Assembly: GCA_947650365.1 (NCBI GenBank)
Contig: OX393551.1
Span: 63,787,644-63,851,643 of the forward strand
DNA: 64,000 bases
Reading direction: 5' to 3'
From: Chamaelirium japonicum
Lineage: Eukaryota; Streptophyta; Magnoliopsida; Liliales; Melanthiaceae
Shown: positions 51,326-62,178 of the stretch, one piece after another
How the letters are laid out: every line of letters starts with the position of its first letter
Position numbering within the stretch: the stretch's first letter is position 1
Made by a program: the position numbers and the translations under genes
Notes under the pieces: generated by a model
Seen by the model: only the letters and a program-made list of their open reading frames with translations
Database searches by the model: none
Told to the model about the DNA's origin: nothing

Positions 51326-53938
51326 TGTAGACACACGAATTTCGTCGGACCCGAACCCGACTTACGTGAGCCGACGCGGATGCAGACCCGACACGCGGAC
51401 CCAACTCGCGCGCACAGACGTGGATGCAAACCCGACACGCGGACCCGACTCGCGCGCGCCGACACGGACTCGGACCCCGCCTCAAGAGGGGCCGGTCCCT
51501 ACTAGGGTCCGAACCCCATAGGGCCGGCCCTAGTGGGGACCGAACCCCATGGAGAGGCCGGCCGGCCCTGCAAGGAAAGGGAAGAAAAAAAGAAAGAAAA
51601 GAAAAAAAGAAAGAAAAGAAAAAGGAAAGAAAAGAAAGGAAAGAAAAGAAAAAGGAAAGAAAAGAAAAGGAAAGAAAAGAAAGAAAAGGAAAAAAATACC
51701 GCCATGCGCGGGGGGAGGTAGCGTATGACGTCTGCACACACGCGGATCTGCGCCGATCCCTCGATCCGACGCACAAGACGAAGCGCCCGATCGCCATCGA
51801 TTTCGTGCGCAAAATCCAGCCATAATTGCACCCGCCAGAAAAGGAAAACAACTAAATGTTATTCCCTTCATCAATGGATGAATAAAATCCGGGTAATTAT
51901 GAGAGAGATACAAAAGGGATTTAAAATTAAAGAGTTCCCATATCTCTCTCCCCACCTCTTTGCCTATAAATAGAGGGGGTGGGGGAAGGAAAAATGGTCG
52001 GGGAAATTGAAGACGAAACGCCAGAGCTCTGCAGAAGAGGAGACGCTTCTTCATCGACCCAAGGCTTCACGAGGCACAGTCAAGCCTGTCCCGAGGGATC
52101 GGCTTACTGAAAGTCCTCATCAATGTGAAGGCCCTTGCACACGAAGATCATCCCTTCGACTCCGTGCACGAAGAAGAAAGCTCGGAGAAGAAGAACCCTT
52201 CGACTCCGAAGACGCCAGAAGCAAAGGCCGGAGAAGAAGAGGAGCGGCACTACCCCGTCGTCTCCAACAAGCTTCGACTCCGATCAAGCCCAAAAGCCCG
52301 GAGAAGAAGAGGAGCGGCACTACCCCGTCGTCTCCAACAAGCTTCGACTCCGATCAAGCACAAAAGCCCGGAGAAGAAGAGGAGCGGCACTACCCCGTCG
52401 TCTCCAACAAGCTTCGACTCCGATCAAGCACAAAAGCCCGGAGAAGAAGAGGAGCGGCACTACCCCGTCGTCTCCAACAAGCTTCGACTCCGATCAAGCC
52501 CAAAAGCCCGGAGAAGAAGAGGAGCGGCACTACCCCGTCGTCTCCAACAAGCTTCGACTCCGATCAAGCACAAAAGCCCGGAGAAGAAGAGGAGCGGCAC
52601 TACCCCGTCGTCTCCAACAAGCTTCGACTCCGATCAAGCACAAAAGCCCGGAGAAGAAGAGGAGTGGCACTACCCCGTCGTCTCCAACAAGCTTCGACTC
52701 CGATCAAGCCCAAAAGCCCGGAGAAGAAGAGGAGCGACACTACCCCGTCGTCTCCAACAAGCTTCGACTCCGATCAAGCTCAAAAGCCCGGAGAAGAAGA
52801 GGAGCGGCACTACCCCGTCGGCTCCAACAAATCCTCGATCCCGATCAAGCCCCAAAGCCCGGAGGAGAGAAGCGAAGCGTCATCACCCCGTCGTCTTCGA
52901 CTAACGCCTGCCCCATCCACGAAGAAGAAAGCCTGGAGCAGATCGTCTGAAGCGTCGCTACCCCGTCGTCTTCATCAACAAAAGTCGACGCTACAACCGT
53001 CGCACGGAGACCGTCGCTACCCTCGTCGTCTTCATCAACAAAAGCCGACGCTACAACCGTCGCACGGAGACCGTCGCTACCCTCGTCGTCTTCATCAACA
53101 AAAGCCGACGCCACAACCGTCGCACGGAGATCGGTGCTACCCCCACCATCTTCGAAAGCATTCTTCGACTCCGATCACGCCAAAGAAGCCCGGAGAAGAA
53201 GAGAAGTCTAGTCGATACGTAAACCGTCGAAGCACCGGAGAAGTAGCCCACGTCGTTCGAAGAAGAAGATCGAGTTGACGCCAAAGCTAAAGCCAACGCA
53301 AGAAGCCAAAGCAAAGCCCCAGTAAAGCTCGCGCCAAAGCAACGCAAGTGCCAAAGCCAAGCGACTACGCCGGCCACGAGCAAAAGCACCGCACGTTCTA
53401 GCCGATACGACGCGAAGTCCGGAAGAACGAAAGCATCGCAAGTCTCTCCCAGCTACGTCCAAGTGCAAGCGCCGAAGCAAAGCAAAAGCCAGAGCCACGC
53501 CGGAGCAAAGCCAAAGCCAAAAAGCCAAAGCCGAAGCCAACGCCAAAAGCTAGATCGACGCCGCGAACCGACGATCAAGGACACCGAGGTCAAGCAAGGA
53601 ACGAGGAAGACGCGAAGACCGAGGAACGAAGCCGAAAACCCCCTAGCCGAGAAAGCGCGAAGCACGGAAGGGATAAAGCAACGGTGGACATTCCTTAGCC
53701 TCTCCAAAACCCTCTCCCTGTAAAACCCCTGTCCTGGGCAGCCCCTTCAGAGCTCTCGCACGAACACCACGTGGAGACGCGGATCAAAGGGATCCCCCAG
53801 AAGATCTTTCCCACAATCCCCTGATCAAAACTCGCCGCAACCCGGACTCGCTACACCCGAGCAACCCGGGTCCCGGCCACAATTGTAATCTCGTGTGATT
53901 CGCAATAAAGACGACCCGCGCTTTTTTCCGCGTCCACA
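51326..53938 (+). repeat. 3' LTR of the TR-GAG element
   Basis: Same length as the 5' LTR (offset 12,848 throughout, so no net indel). Differences seen include 38497/51345, the AGGT/ATGT pair near 39275/52123, the W/R codon change near 39731, and substitutions near 39750, 39888, 40097 and 40168. It carries the TATA box, both arrays (70-bp array at 52233-52843) and the poly(A) signal. Confidence 0.96.
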
Positions 53939-53943
53939 GCCAC
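53939..53943. repeat. Target-site duplication GCCAC (right)
   Basis: Matches 38473-38477. Confidence 0.95.
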
Positions 53944-54152
53944 ATATTGAGGATTCAGATAGTGGCTTTGATGGCGAGCTCGGGCCGTTAAGGCCCTTTG
54001 CGAATGAAAATCATGAGGACCCACCGTCGACTGCACCAGTGTGGAGACACGCACTGACAGAGTTAAAACGACCACCTCCTAACCGGTTTGGAACCGTTAG
54101 TCATAGAGAAAAGGTGATGGCCAGTGACAATCTGATGCTTGGACCTGAGTGA
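53944..54152 (+). pseudogene. Reading frame interrupted by the TR-GAG element, right part
   Basis: Continues the left frame as HIEDSDSGFDGELGPLRPF and runs to a TGA at 54150. Acidic then proline-rich, no recognised domain. Treated as a possible relic only. Confidence 0.25.
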
Positions 54153-54174
54153 CAAGACTAAGCTTGGACTTTTG

Positions 54175-54526
54175 ATCGAATGCCAATACGTTGGTGACGA
54201 CATCTCGGACTTTGTCTTTATGTGTCAAGGGTAGGACCTTGGGTTTGTAGAGTACCGAGGTATCGGTCGCCTCGGACTATGTCTTCGAGTACCAAGTGCA
54301 AGGCCTTGGGCATATAGAATGCCGAGGCGTTGGTCGCCTTGGACTTTGTCTTCGAGTGCCAAGGGCTGGGCCTTGGGCTTGTAGAGTGCCAAGACGTTGG
54401 TCGCCTTAGACTTTTTCTTCGAATGCCAAGGGCTGGGCCATGGGATTGTAGAGCGCCAAGGCGTTGGTCGCCTCGGACTTTGTCTTCGAATGCCAAGGGC
54501 TGGGCCTTGAGCTTGTAGAGTGCCGA
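54175..54526. repeat. 67-bp tandem array cut by a copia LTR
   Basis: Units with CTTGTAGAGTGCC..G..GTTGGTCGCCT recur every 67 bp (anchor near 54247, 54314, 54381, 54448, 54515). The last unit is broken at 54527, so more copies may lie beyond the copia element. Confidence 0.9.
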
Positions 54527-56461
54527 TGTTGGAATTGGATTCCACTAATCAGAGTCGCAGCAGAAGCAAAAGAAAGATCCAAAGATCATACGGTGTATGT
54601 TTCATTACAATTCATGATACAAAACAATCTACATGCAAATCTATGATCTTAGCATATGTGCGGACACCCTAGAGGCATACTACGATCTACGAAAGACATG
54701 CATGCATCTACTTAGGTGTTTAGATTCATCATACCTTATGCATCTATGATCCGAAGATTACAGAACGATAAAGAACCGCACTTGAATCGCAAGGGAAACT
54801 GTCGGATAGCACCTTGTCCTTTGCGAATTGAAGAATCCTCGAAATCCCGTCTCTGAGTGCAAGGATTTTGAGCCGACGGAAGAATCCGTTGCGAAGATGA
54901 TGGCGAGCCTCGAGATTTTCTCCTCCTCTTTCTCCTTTCTTCCTTCTCCCTTCTTCTTCCTCTCTTTTCCTTGGCCGAAACCACAAAGAGGGAGAGGGGA
55001 TGATAGGTTCGGCCACAAAGGAGAGGGGGACACTTGGGCCGGCCCCTCCCCTCTCTATTCCCTTTATAGGGCCGGTCTCCCATGGCTCCAAGGAGCCTAG
55101 GGCCGACCTCTAGGTGGATAGGGATGAGGGGGGATCGGATTTAGGTCTTCCGGGTGTCTATCGTGAAGTCCGGACGAAAACGCCCTTCACGAAAAGCGGA
55201 AAACTGAAAGTGAGACTGAGTGAGGTGCGCTACTCGGAATCGAGTTCCATTAGCGCCTGTGAGCTCCTGAAATTATTCCGCTCAATCTAAGATCCATATT
55301 CAATATGTTCTGAGCCATATTTCAGTATTTACCAAAATACCCTTACGGCCCGTAACACATGTGAATTAGGTTCTTTGGCTCCGGGCTTGCGCTCCATCGC
55401 GCTACTTCGCATCCAACGTATCCAACTCGGTCGGGGAACAATTCCTATACACAACGATAGGGTGGAACCTTCAGGGTTAGGGATCTCTAGCTCCAACCGG
55501 ACTCCTGATTAACTGTTCCAGTGACACACCGAAAGTTTCGTTAATCAGCCCTAATCCTATTAACCCGCGTAGCCACCCAGAGTGCGACGCGAGTTAAACT
55601 CTAGTGATCCTAAACTTATGTTACTCCCTCGTAACCCTGTTCTCTACTATACTCCGATAATCCTCAGTCCCTCCTATTACTGGTGCCATGATACGACTCG
55701 GGCGGTGGGGAGCACTGTCAGATCCCGATCGATCATCTGACTAGGGTTTGATGACTTGTCATCTATAACACCACACACCTTCCGGTGCTATGCCTAGCAT
55801 CCGGAACATCGTCAGTCATACTGACAACCACCAGGCCTGGGTTAACTGTGTGGACAGATTGACTCATCAAAACACACCCATCCAACACTGGACGTCGGAT
55901 AACCTGTAGGGATTACATGTCACTCAAGCGCCAGTCGGGTAACCCAACGTACCGTGGTATTGGACTATGGAAGGTCCGTACACGTTGGCACATCAAAGCA
56001 CCACACAACTAGTTGGCCCAGTGAGCATGGTCCCTCAAGGTTAATGACAGATTATCTATAGTAGTAAGACGGTTTTTGCACCAGTGTCTGAATCACTAAA
56101 CTGTGCACCGTCTTGGTTCCTATTCAACACGATCATCATGCTTGGTCATGTGAATGGGAATCCCACATTCCCGTGGTGGAGACTTCACCACATCCTCTAC
56201 CTGCCAACAGCTTGTTCTCGGTGAAGCGACTGGCATTCCCTAAGCTGTGAACTAGTTCTAGGTCTACACAGAACTGGTCCACTGGGTCTCCTAAGCATGG
56301 ATCCTCCATGCATCTCAGTGGCCTACTGTGTTCCCTAGGGTCCTTTTATTATATGAGAATTATCATATACCATAGTAGTATTCTAATTAAAGCAATAACC
56401 AAAGTCATCTTTATTAATGTTAATACAGAAAATCCACGCTAAGGACACACGAGCTACAACA
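54527..56461 (-). repeat. 3' LTR of the copia element
   Basis: 1,935 bp from TGTTGGAATTGG to GAGCTACAACA on +. A minus-strand TATAAAGGG promoter motif is at about 55060-55068. Several percent diverged from the copy at 62179, including length differences in a CTTCCTTCTCC stretch, so it is older than the TR-GAG element. Confidence 0.93.
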
Positions 56462-56475
56462 ATCTCCCACTTGGC
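56462..56475 (-). promoter_or_regulatory. Copia polypurine tract
   Basis: On the minus strand GCCAAGTGGGAGAT directly precedes the 3' LTR and follows the polyprotein stop. Confidence 0.75.
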
Positions 56476-59400
56476 CTAGCGGGGAACAACAGTCTTAACT
56501 CCCATGGCATCCACGTGCTTCTCAAAAGCCTTGGTCGGTAACGCCTTTGTAAAAGGGTCCGCCATGTTATCTGCAGACGCCACCTGAGTCACTGCTACCT
56601 CCCCTCGCTTCTGCAAGTCTCGGATTATGTAGTATTTTCGCTCGATATGCTTGCTCTTCTGGTGATATCTTGGCTCTTTGGATTATGCTACCGCTCCACT
56701 ATTGTCGCAGTAAAGGACAATAGGATCTTGAGCTCCCAGTACGCATCCTAAGTCCGTGAGGAATTTCTTGAGCCACACCGCCTCCTTAGCTGCTTCGCAC
56801 GCCACAACGTACTCAACCTCTGTCGTTGAATCCGTGATGCATCCCTGCTTCACGCTCCTCCAACTGACAGCTCCTCCTCCTAATGAAAACACAAACCCTG
56901 ACGTCGATTTCCTGGATTCTGGATCTGATGTAAAGTCAGAATCCGTATATCCAATCGGCATCAATTCCTGTGAAGAGTAAACTAACTCATAATCTCTCGT
57001 CCTACGGAGATACTTGAGTATACTTTTCATAGCAGTCCAGTGCCCTGGACTCGGATTTGACTGATACCTGCCAATCATGCCTATTGCATAGCATATATCT
57101 GGTCTCGTGCACTACATGGCATACATCAGACTCCCTACTGTCGAAGCATAAGGTATCTTCTGCATCTCTGCCCTCTCCTCAGGAGTCTTAGGACCCTGAT
57201 CCTTGGACAATTTCATTCCATGTCTGAATGGAACCAGTCCCTTCTTGGAGTTGTGCATACTGAATCTGACCAAGATAGTATCTATGTAGGCTGACTGTGA
57301 CAGCGAGAGAATCTTGTTCTGGCGATCTCGAGTTATCTTGATCCCCAGAACATAACTCGCTTCACCTAGGTCTTTCATGTCAAATTGAGAGGATAACCAC
57401 ACCTTCACTGTAGACAACGTTCCAACATCGTTTCCGATGAGCAGGATATCGTCCACGTAAAGCACTAGAAAAACTACTGCAGTCTTATCGCTCCTTTTAT
57501 AAACACATGGTTCATCCACATTCTGTTCAAATCCATAAGACTGGATAGCCTGATCAAAATGCATGTTCCAACTTCTGGATGCTTGCTTCAGTCCATAAAT
57601 GGACCTTTGCAACTTGCACACCAGACCTTCCTGACCTTTTGTGACAAAGCCTGGAGGCTGAGACATGTAGATGTCTTCTTCCAAATCCCCATTGAGGAAT
57701 GCGGTCTTGACGTCCATTTGTCAGATCTCCCAATCATAATGGGCTGTAATGGACAAGAGGATCCAGATTGACTTAAGCATAGCCACTGGCGAAAAGGTTT
57801 CGTCATAGTCGATCCCTTCTCACTGGGTATAATCCTTAGCGACTAGTCTAGCTTTGTAAGTCTCAATTGTACCATCCGGACCTCTTTTCCTTTTGTACAC
57901 CCACTTACACCCAACATGTTTAATGTTGTGAGGTGGTGTTACAAGTGTCCAGACCGAGTTTTGGGACATCGATGTCAGTTCTGCCTCCATGCCTTCCTGC
58001 CATGCTGCATGGTCAGTGGATACCATCGCTTCGTCATAGTTCAGAGGATCATTCTCTTGAAACTCTGGATCAACCATAAAGGCTTCTCCAATGTATCTAT
58101 CAGGAGCACCTGTGGTCCTCCCACTGCGACGAACCTGCGGTGGTTCCATAGGAGTCGATTTTACAGTACCGTTAATCTTAGTGGTATCGGCTCCCACTAC
58201 ATTTTCTGTCTGCGTACTCCCATCAGTACCAAGCAATTCTTCAAGAACAACTTTACTGGTGGGCTTATGGTCTATTAAATAATCCTGCTCCAAGAATACG
58301 GCGTTCGTCGAGACGATAACCTTTCTATCCTCTGGATCATAAAATAAACCACCCATTGTCCCTTTTGGATACCCAACGAACAGACATACCTTAGTTTTTG
58401 ACTCCATCTTATCTCGCTTGTCCTTTCGCACATGTGCTGGACAACCCCAAATCCTAAAGTGCTGTAGGCTTGGCTTTCGCTTCAACCACAGCTCCCAAGG
58501 AGTTAGGGGTACTGACTTTGATGGAACAAAGTTCAAAGTACATGCTGCCATCTCTAGGGCATATCCCTAAAAACTAGGTGGCAATATTGCATAACTCATC
58601 ATAGTCCGAACCATGTCTAACAAAGTTCGGTTTCTCCTCTCAGATACACCATTCTGTTGTGGTGTCCCTGGTGCAGTCAACTGGGATACGATCCCATGCT
58701 CACGCAGGTACCCAATAAATTCATCCGATAGGTATTTTCCTCCTCGATCCGATCGAAGAGACTTGATACTTTTACCCGTCTGCTTTTCTGCTTCAGCTCT
58801 GAACTCCTTGAACTTATCAAAGGATTCGGACTTCCGCCGTATTAGGTATATGTATCCAAACCTCGAGTGATCATCCGTGAATGTGATGAAATACTCGAAG
58901 CCTCCTATGGCACGGACACTTATGGGTCCACATACATCAGTGTGTACCAACTCCAATACCTCCTTAGATCTGCTACCTTTGGCTCGGAAAGATCTTTTAG
59001 TCATCTTGCCTTCCAGTCAAGACTCACACGTCAGTAGGCTTTCTGAAACATTTGGACTTAAGAGTCCTACCTTAACCAACCTGTGAATCCTGTCTGAGGC
59101 TATGTGTCCAAGCCTTAGATGCCAAAGGAGTGTTGGATTATCTGAAAGATTTTTCCTTTTAGATGAATTAATCACACAAGCTTCAGTTATGTTATCCTGC
59201 TTGGAGTTAATTACATAGAGACCATTCTGTATCTTTCCCTTACAAACAAAGGAACTATTCAATTTAATTGACACACCAGAAGCATCAAATAAAACTAAAA
59301 AACCTTCATTATTCAATAAGAAAACAGAAATTAAATTACGTCTCAAGGACGGTACATAAAGTATGTCTCTAAGTAATAAACTTCTTCCATCAAGGAACTG

Positions 59401-60422
59401 CAAGATGGCATCTCCAACTGCTTCAGCCTCTGCCACGGCCTCAGTTCCCATACTTAGGATTATCTCCTCATCACCCAGTTTTCTTGTCTCCTTGAACCCC
59501 TGCAAATTATTGCAAGCATGGTTAGTGGAACCAGAATCCACAATCCATGAAACTGGAGAACAACTGGATGCTACAAGGGATTCCACTATGTGGATTTGAG
59601 ATATACCTGTCTTAGCCTTCTTGGGAGCCGCGCGGCAGTCGCCCTTCCAGTGCCCCTTCTTGCCGCATCGGAAACATTTTCCTTTGGGCTTCGCCGGACC
59701 ATTCTGCTTAGGAACCTGCAACTGCACCTGGCCCATCTTCACGGGCTTCTTAGACTTTCTTTTCTGAAACTTTCCTTTGGCTTTCAGAGAAGAATTCTGC
59801 TCTACGTTCAGGGATTGGGCTCCTGCCTTCATCCCGTCCTCTGCCGCCTGGAGCGCCACTAGGAGCTATGCATTAGACATCTCCAACCGGTTAAGGTTGA
59901 AGTTGGTAACGAAGCCCTCAAACGCTCCTGACAGAGACGCGGGGAAAATGTCGGTCTGGATCTCTGCATCCAAGATGATATCAAGGAACCAAACTCGTTC
60001 ACATAGCCAAACAATTTCAGCATATGATCCCGAACTAAAGTCTCCTCTGCCATCTTCGTGGACACCAATTTCTTGATAATTAGGTAACGAGTTACCCGAC
60101 TACGACCCTCGAACATTTCCTTCAGGTAGAGTATCATGTCTTAAGCAAAGGCCATGTCTTCGACTTGCTTCTGAAGGACGGTCTGCAAGGATGCCACTAT
60201 GTAGCACTTGCACATCTCATCAGCATCTAGCCAGTCTTTCCATTCCTTTAACTGGGCCTCAGTTGCATCTGGTCCCGGCATGGCCGGTTGAGGGGTACTT
60301 AGGGCAATTGTGTGGTTACCAACCCTTAGGACGAGCATTAGGTTACGCTTTCAGTCCTCGTAATTTGGTCCCGTAAGTTTGTTATCATTAAGTATGGAGG
60401 CAAGGGGGTTGAGCTTGGTCAT
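56476..60422 (-). pseudogene. Copia gag-pol polyprotein, broken
   Basis: From an ATG at 60422 the frame shows gag (UBN2-like; KEWKDWLDADEMCKCYI), zinc knuckle CFRCGKKGHWKGDC, protease WIVDSGSTNHAC, pre-integrase LWHLRLGHIASDRIH, integrase (HTDVCGP, FTDDHSRFGY, SDRGGKY, PQQNGVSERRNRT), RT (VGCKWVYKRK, MDVKTAFLNG, YVDDILLIGND) and RNase H (IGYTDSDF, ADPFTKALP). Defects: a TGA at about 60350 in the first 25 codons, several further stops (near 60140, 59866, 59013, 58563, 57817, 57719, 57109, 56680) and one frameshift near 59970. Catalytic residues look kept, so decay is recent. Confidence 0.9.
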
Positions 60423-62160
60423 GATTTCTGTAAACAATGGTTCAAAGCAAAATTAGGGTTTACCATAATCTATTTCATAGAATTTAGAAATAGATAATGT
60501 CTACTCCAGCCGCTATGTCTTCACCACCTCAAGTGGAGACATCCAAGAATCTAAATTCCCTGGGCTGGAGCACTGAGGCTATCGGCCTTGAATTGGAGAC
60601 AGCATCTCGGTGAGAGCATGCAACCGCTTCTGCCAACGGGGTTCTTACGACCCAGTCTTTATCAGAATTACCCATGGTAAACTGAAAGACCTCCCAGTCT
60701 TCTTTTGGCCAGCTTTATGTGACCCGCGTGCGCAGCAACAGCGGCTTCACACAAGGTTTCGGATGCTTCCCACAAATCTAGGTGGTGTCGGCAGGGGGGT
60801 TCATAGGCTCCCGCGGTGCGGAGGAAACACAGCTCTTACCCGGTGAGAATATCGAACTGCGTACCTCCCACCCAGACCCTTAGCCGGTTGATTGTGGAGG
60901 CCAGGGGCTCCCCTTTGGAGGGAACCACTTACACATCCCTTCTTTATGAGGTTTTATGCATATCTAGAAAGGTCACGACCTCCTAGACTTAGACCCTGGT
61001 CTATCGCGCTCCCACTAGGATTACAAACCCTCCCGCAAAGTATTAGTATCCTCAAAAAATATCATAGTCCCTACCTTGAATACTCAGCTTTCGCCTTTCT
61101 TGCAATGATCACATTACATAGATTCCAAGGATCTCGATACTTCACTATTTTGTCCATAATCCTAAGATCTGGAGCCTAGCCTAAGGTCAACGTGGAAAGG
61201 ACTCCCACTACGATGACGCCTCGTTCACAATTTGATGCCTGATGTCATAGTAGACCTCATCCCATTACAGGTTTCGATGCTGGCCAAATAGGGACATCCG
61301 ACAACCTCCGCCGGACCTCAACCTAATGGTGGCATAACCAAATCGTGATGAGTTCATACTATTAGTTATCTCGAAATAAATCTAACATTGCGTCTATCTC
61401 GGTGCACAGTACTTGGCTACCTGAACTACCACGAGGGCGGTTACCACCTTTTCTTTTAGCTAGCCACCGGATTCGCACGTGTTAGAACCATTTAGAGACA
61501 CCGATGAATCCATAAGCTTAGTACTAACCCTAAGCCTGATCTAGAGACAAACTCACAAGCAAGATAATCATATTATCATCGGGGTTCTCTAAATACGAAA
61601 TAAAGAGAAACAATAGAAAAATATCCAAACTGAATCAAGTCCAGGGTCCGACCCCTGAACCTGAATAGCACAGCCAAGATATCCCGCTCTTCCGTTCTGC
61701 ACGATCTCTGACGACGATTCCCTTCATTACCAACATGCACGCTTTCGTCGGGTCTTTGCACGCCATGGCACCGCTTGCCCGAACCATGGATGCAGCATCA
61801 TCTCCTTCTTCCTGTGACCGAAAAACTAACACACTTCGAGCAAGTGCTCGTTCGTGTACAATTTCGCTAGAAAGAAAAAAAGACAATCCTAGAAACATGG
61901 CCAGGGAACCGAGGATGGTCAACCCCCACCCTCGCCCATCTAGAGCCTTACAATCCACAATAATAATCAATGCAAAATTAAATCCGGGGTCCGACCCCCG
62001 GATGCATGCAATCACAGATTACTATTCAGCGCGGCACCTGCAAAAAGACGATACATAGCACAATCCATATGCATGATCTACGCCGAACCCTGACGAAAAC
62101 ATATGCCATCATATATTCACATGATGTTTTCACGAATTCATGCATGAAATATACACCAAA
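60423..62160 (-). other. Copia 5' leader
   Basis: Noncoding sequence between gag and the primer site, about 1.7 kb and long for a copia leader. GGTCCGACCCC occurs twice (61648 and 61988). No gene recognised. Confidence 0.7.
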
Positions 62161-62176
62161 GCGTACTCTGATACCA
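62161..62176 (-). promoter_or_regulatory. Copia primer-binding site
   Basis: On the minus strand TGGTATCAGAGTACGC, two bases from the LTR. It is the initiator-Met tRNA type site typical of copia elements. Confidence 0.88.
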
Positions 62177-62178
62177 AT

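Larger units (their letters stand above)
38478..53938 (+). mobile_element. Complete TR-GAG type nonautonomous LTR retrotransposon (15,461 bp)
   Basis: Two LTRs of exactly 2,613 bp, TG...CA ends, GCCAC duplication, a TGGCACGCCCGGTGGGA primer-site-like motif after the 5' LTR, a GAGGGGG purine tract before the 3' LTR. One long intact gag-protease ORF is the only recognisable coding content; RT, RNase H and integrase are absent. By eye the LTRs differ at about ten positions (~0.4%), so insertion is recent. Mobility would need enzymes from an autonomous gypsy relative, not seen here. The primer tRNA was not identified. Confidence 0.95.
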
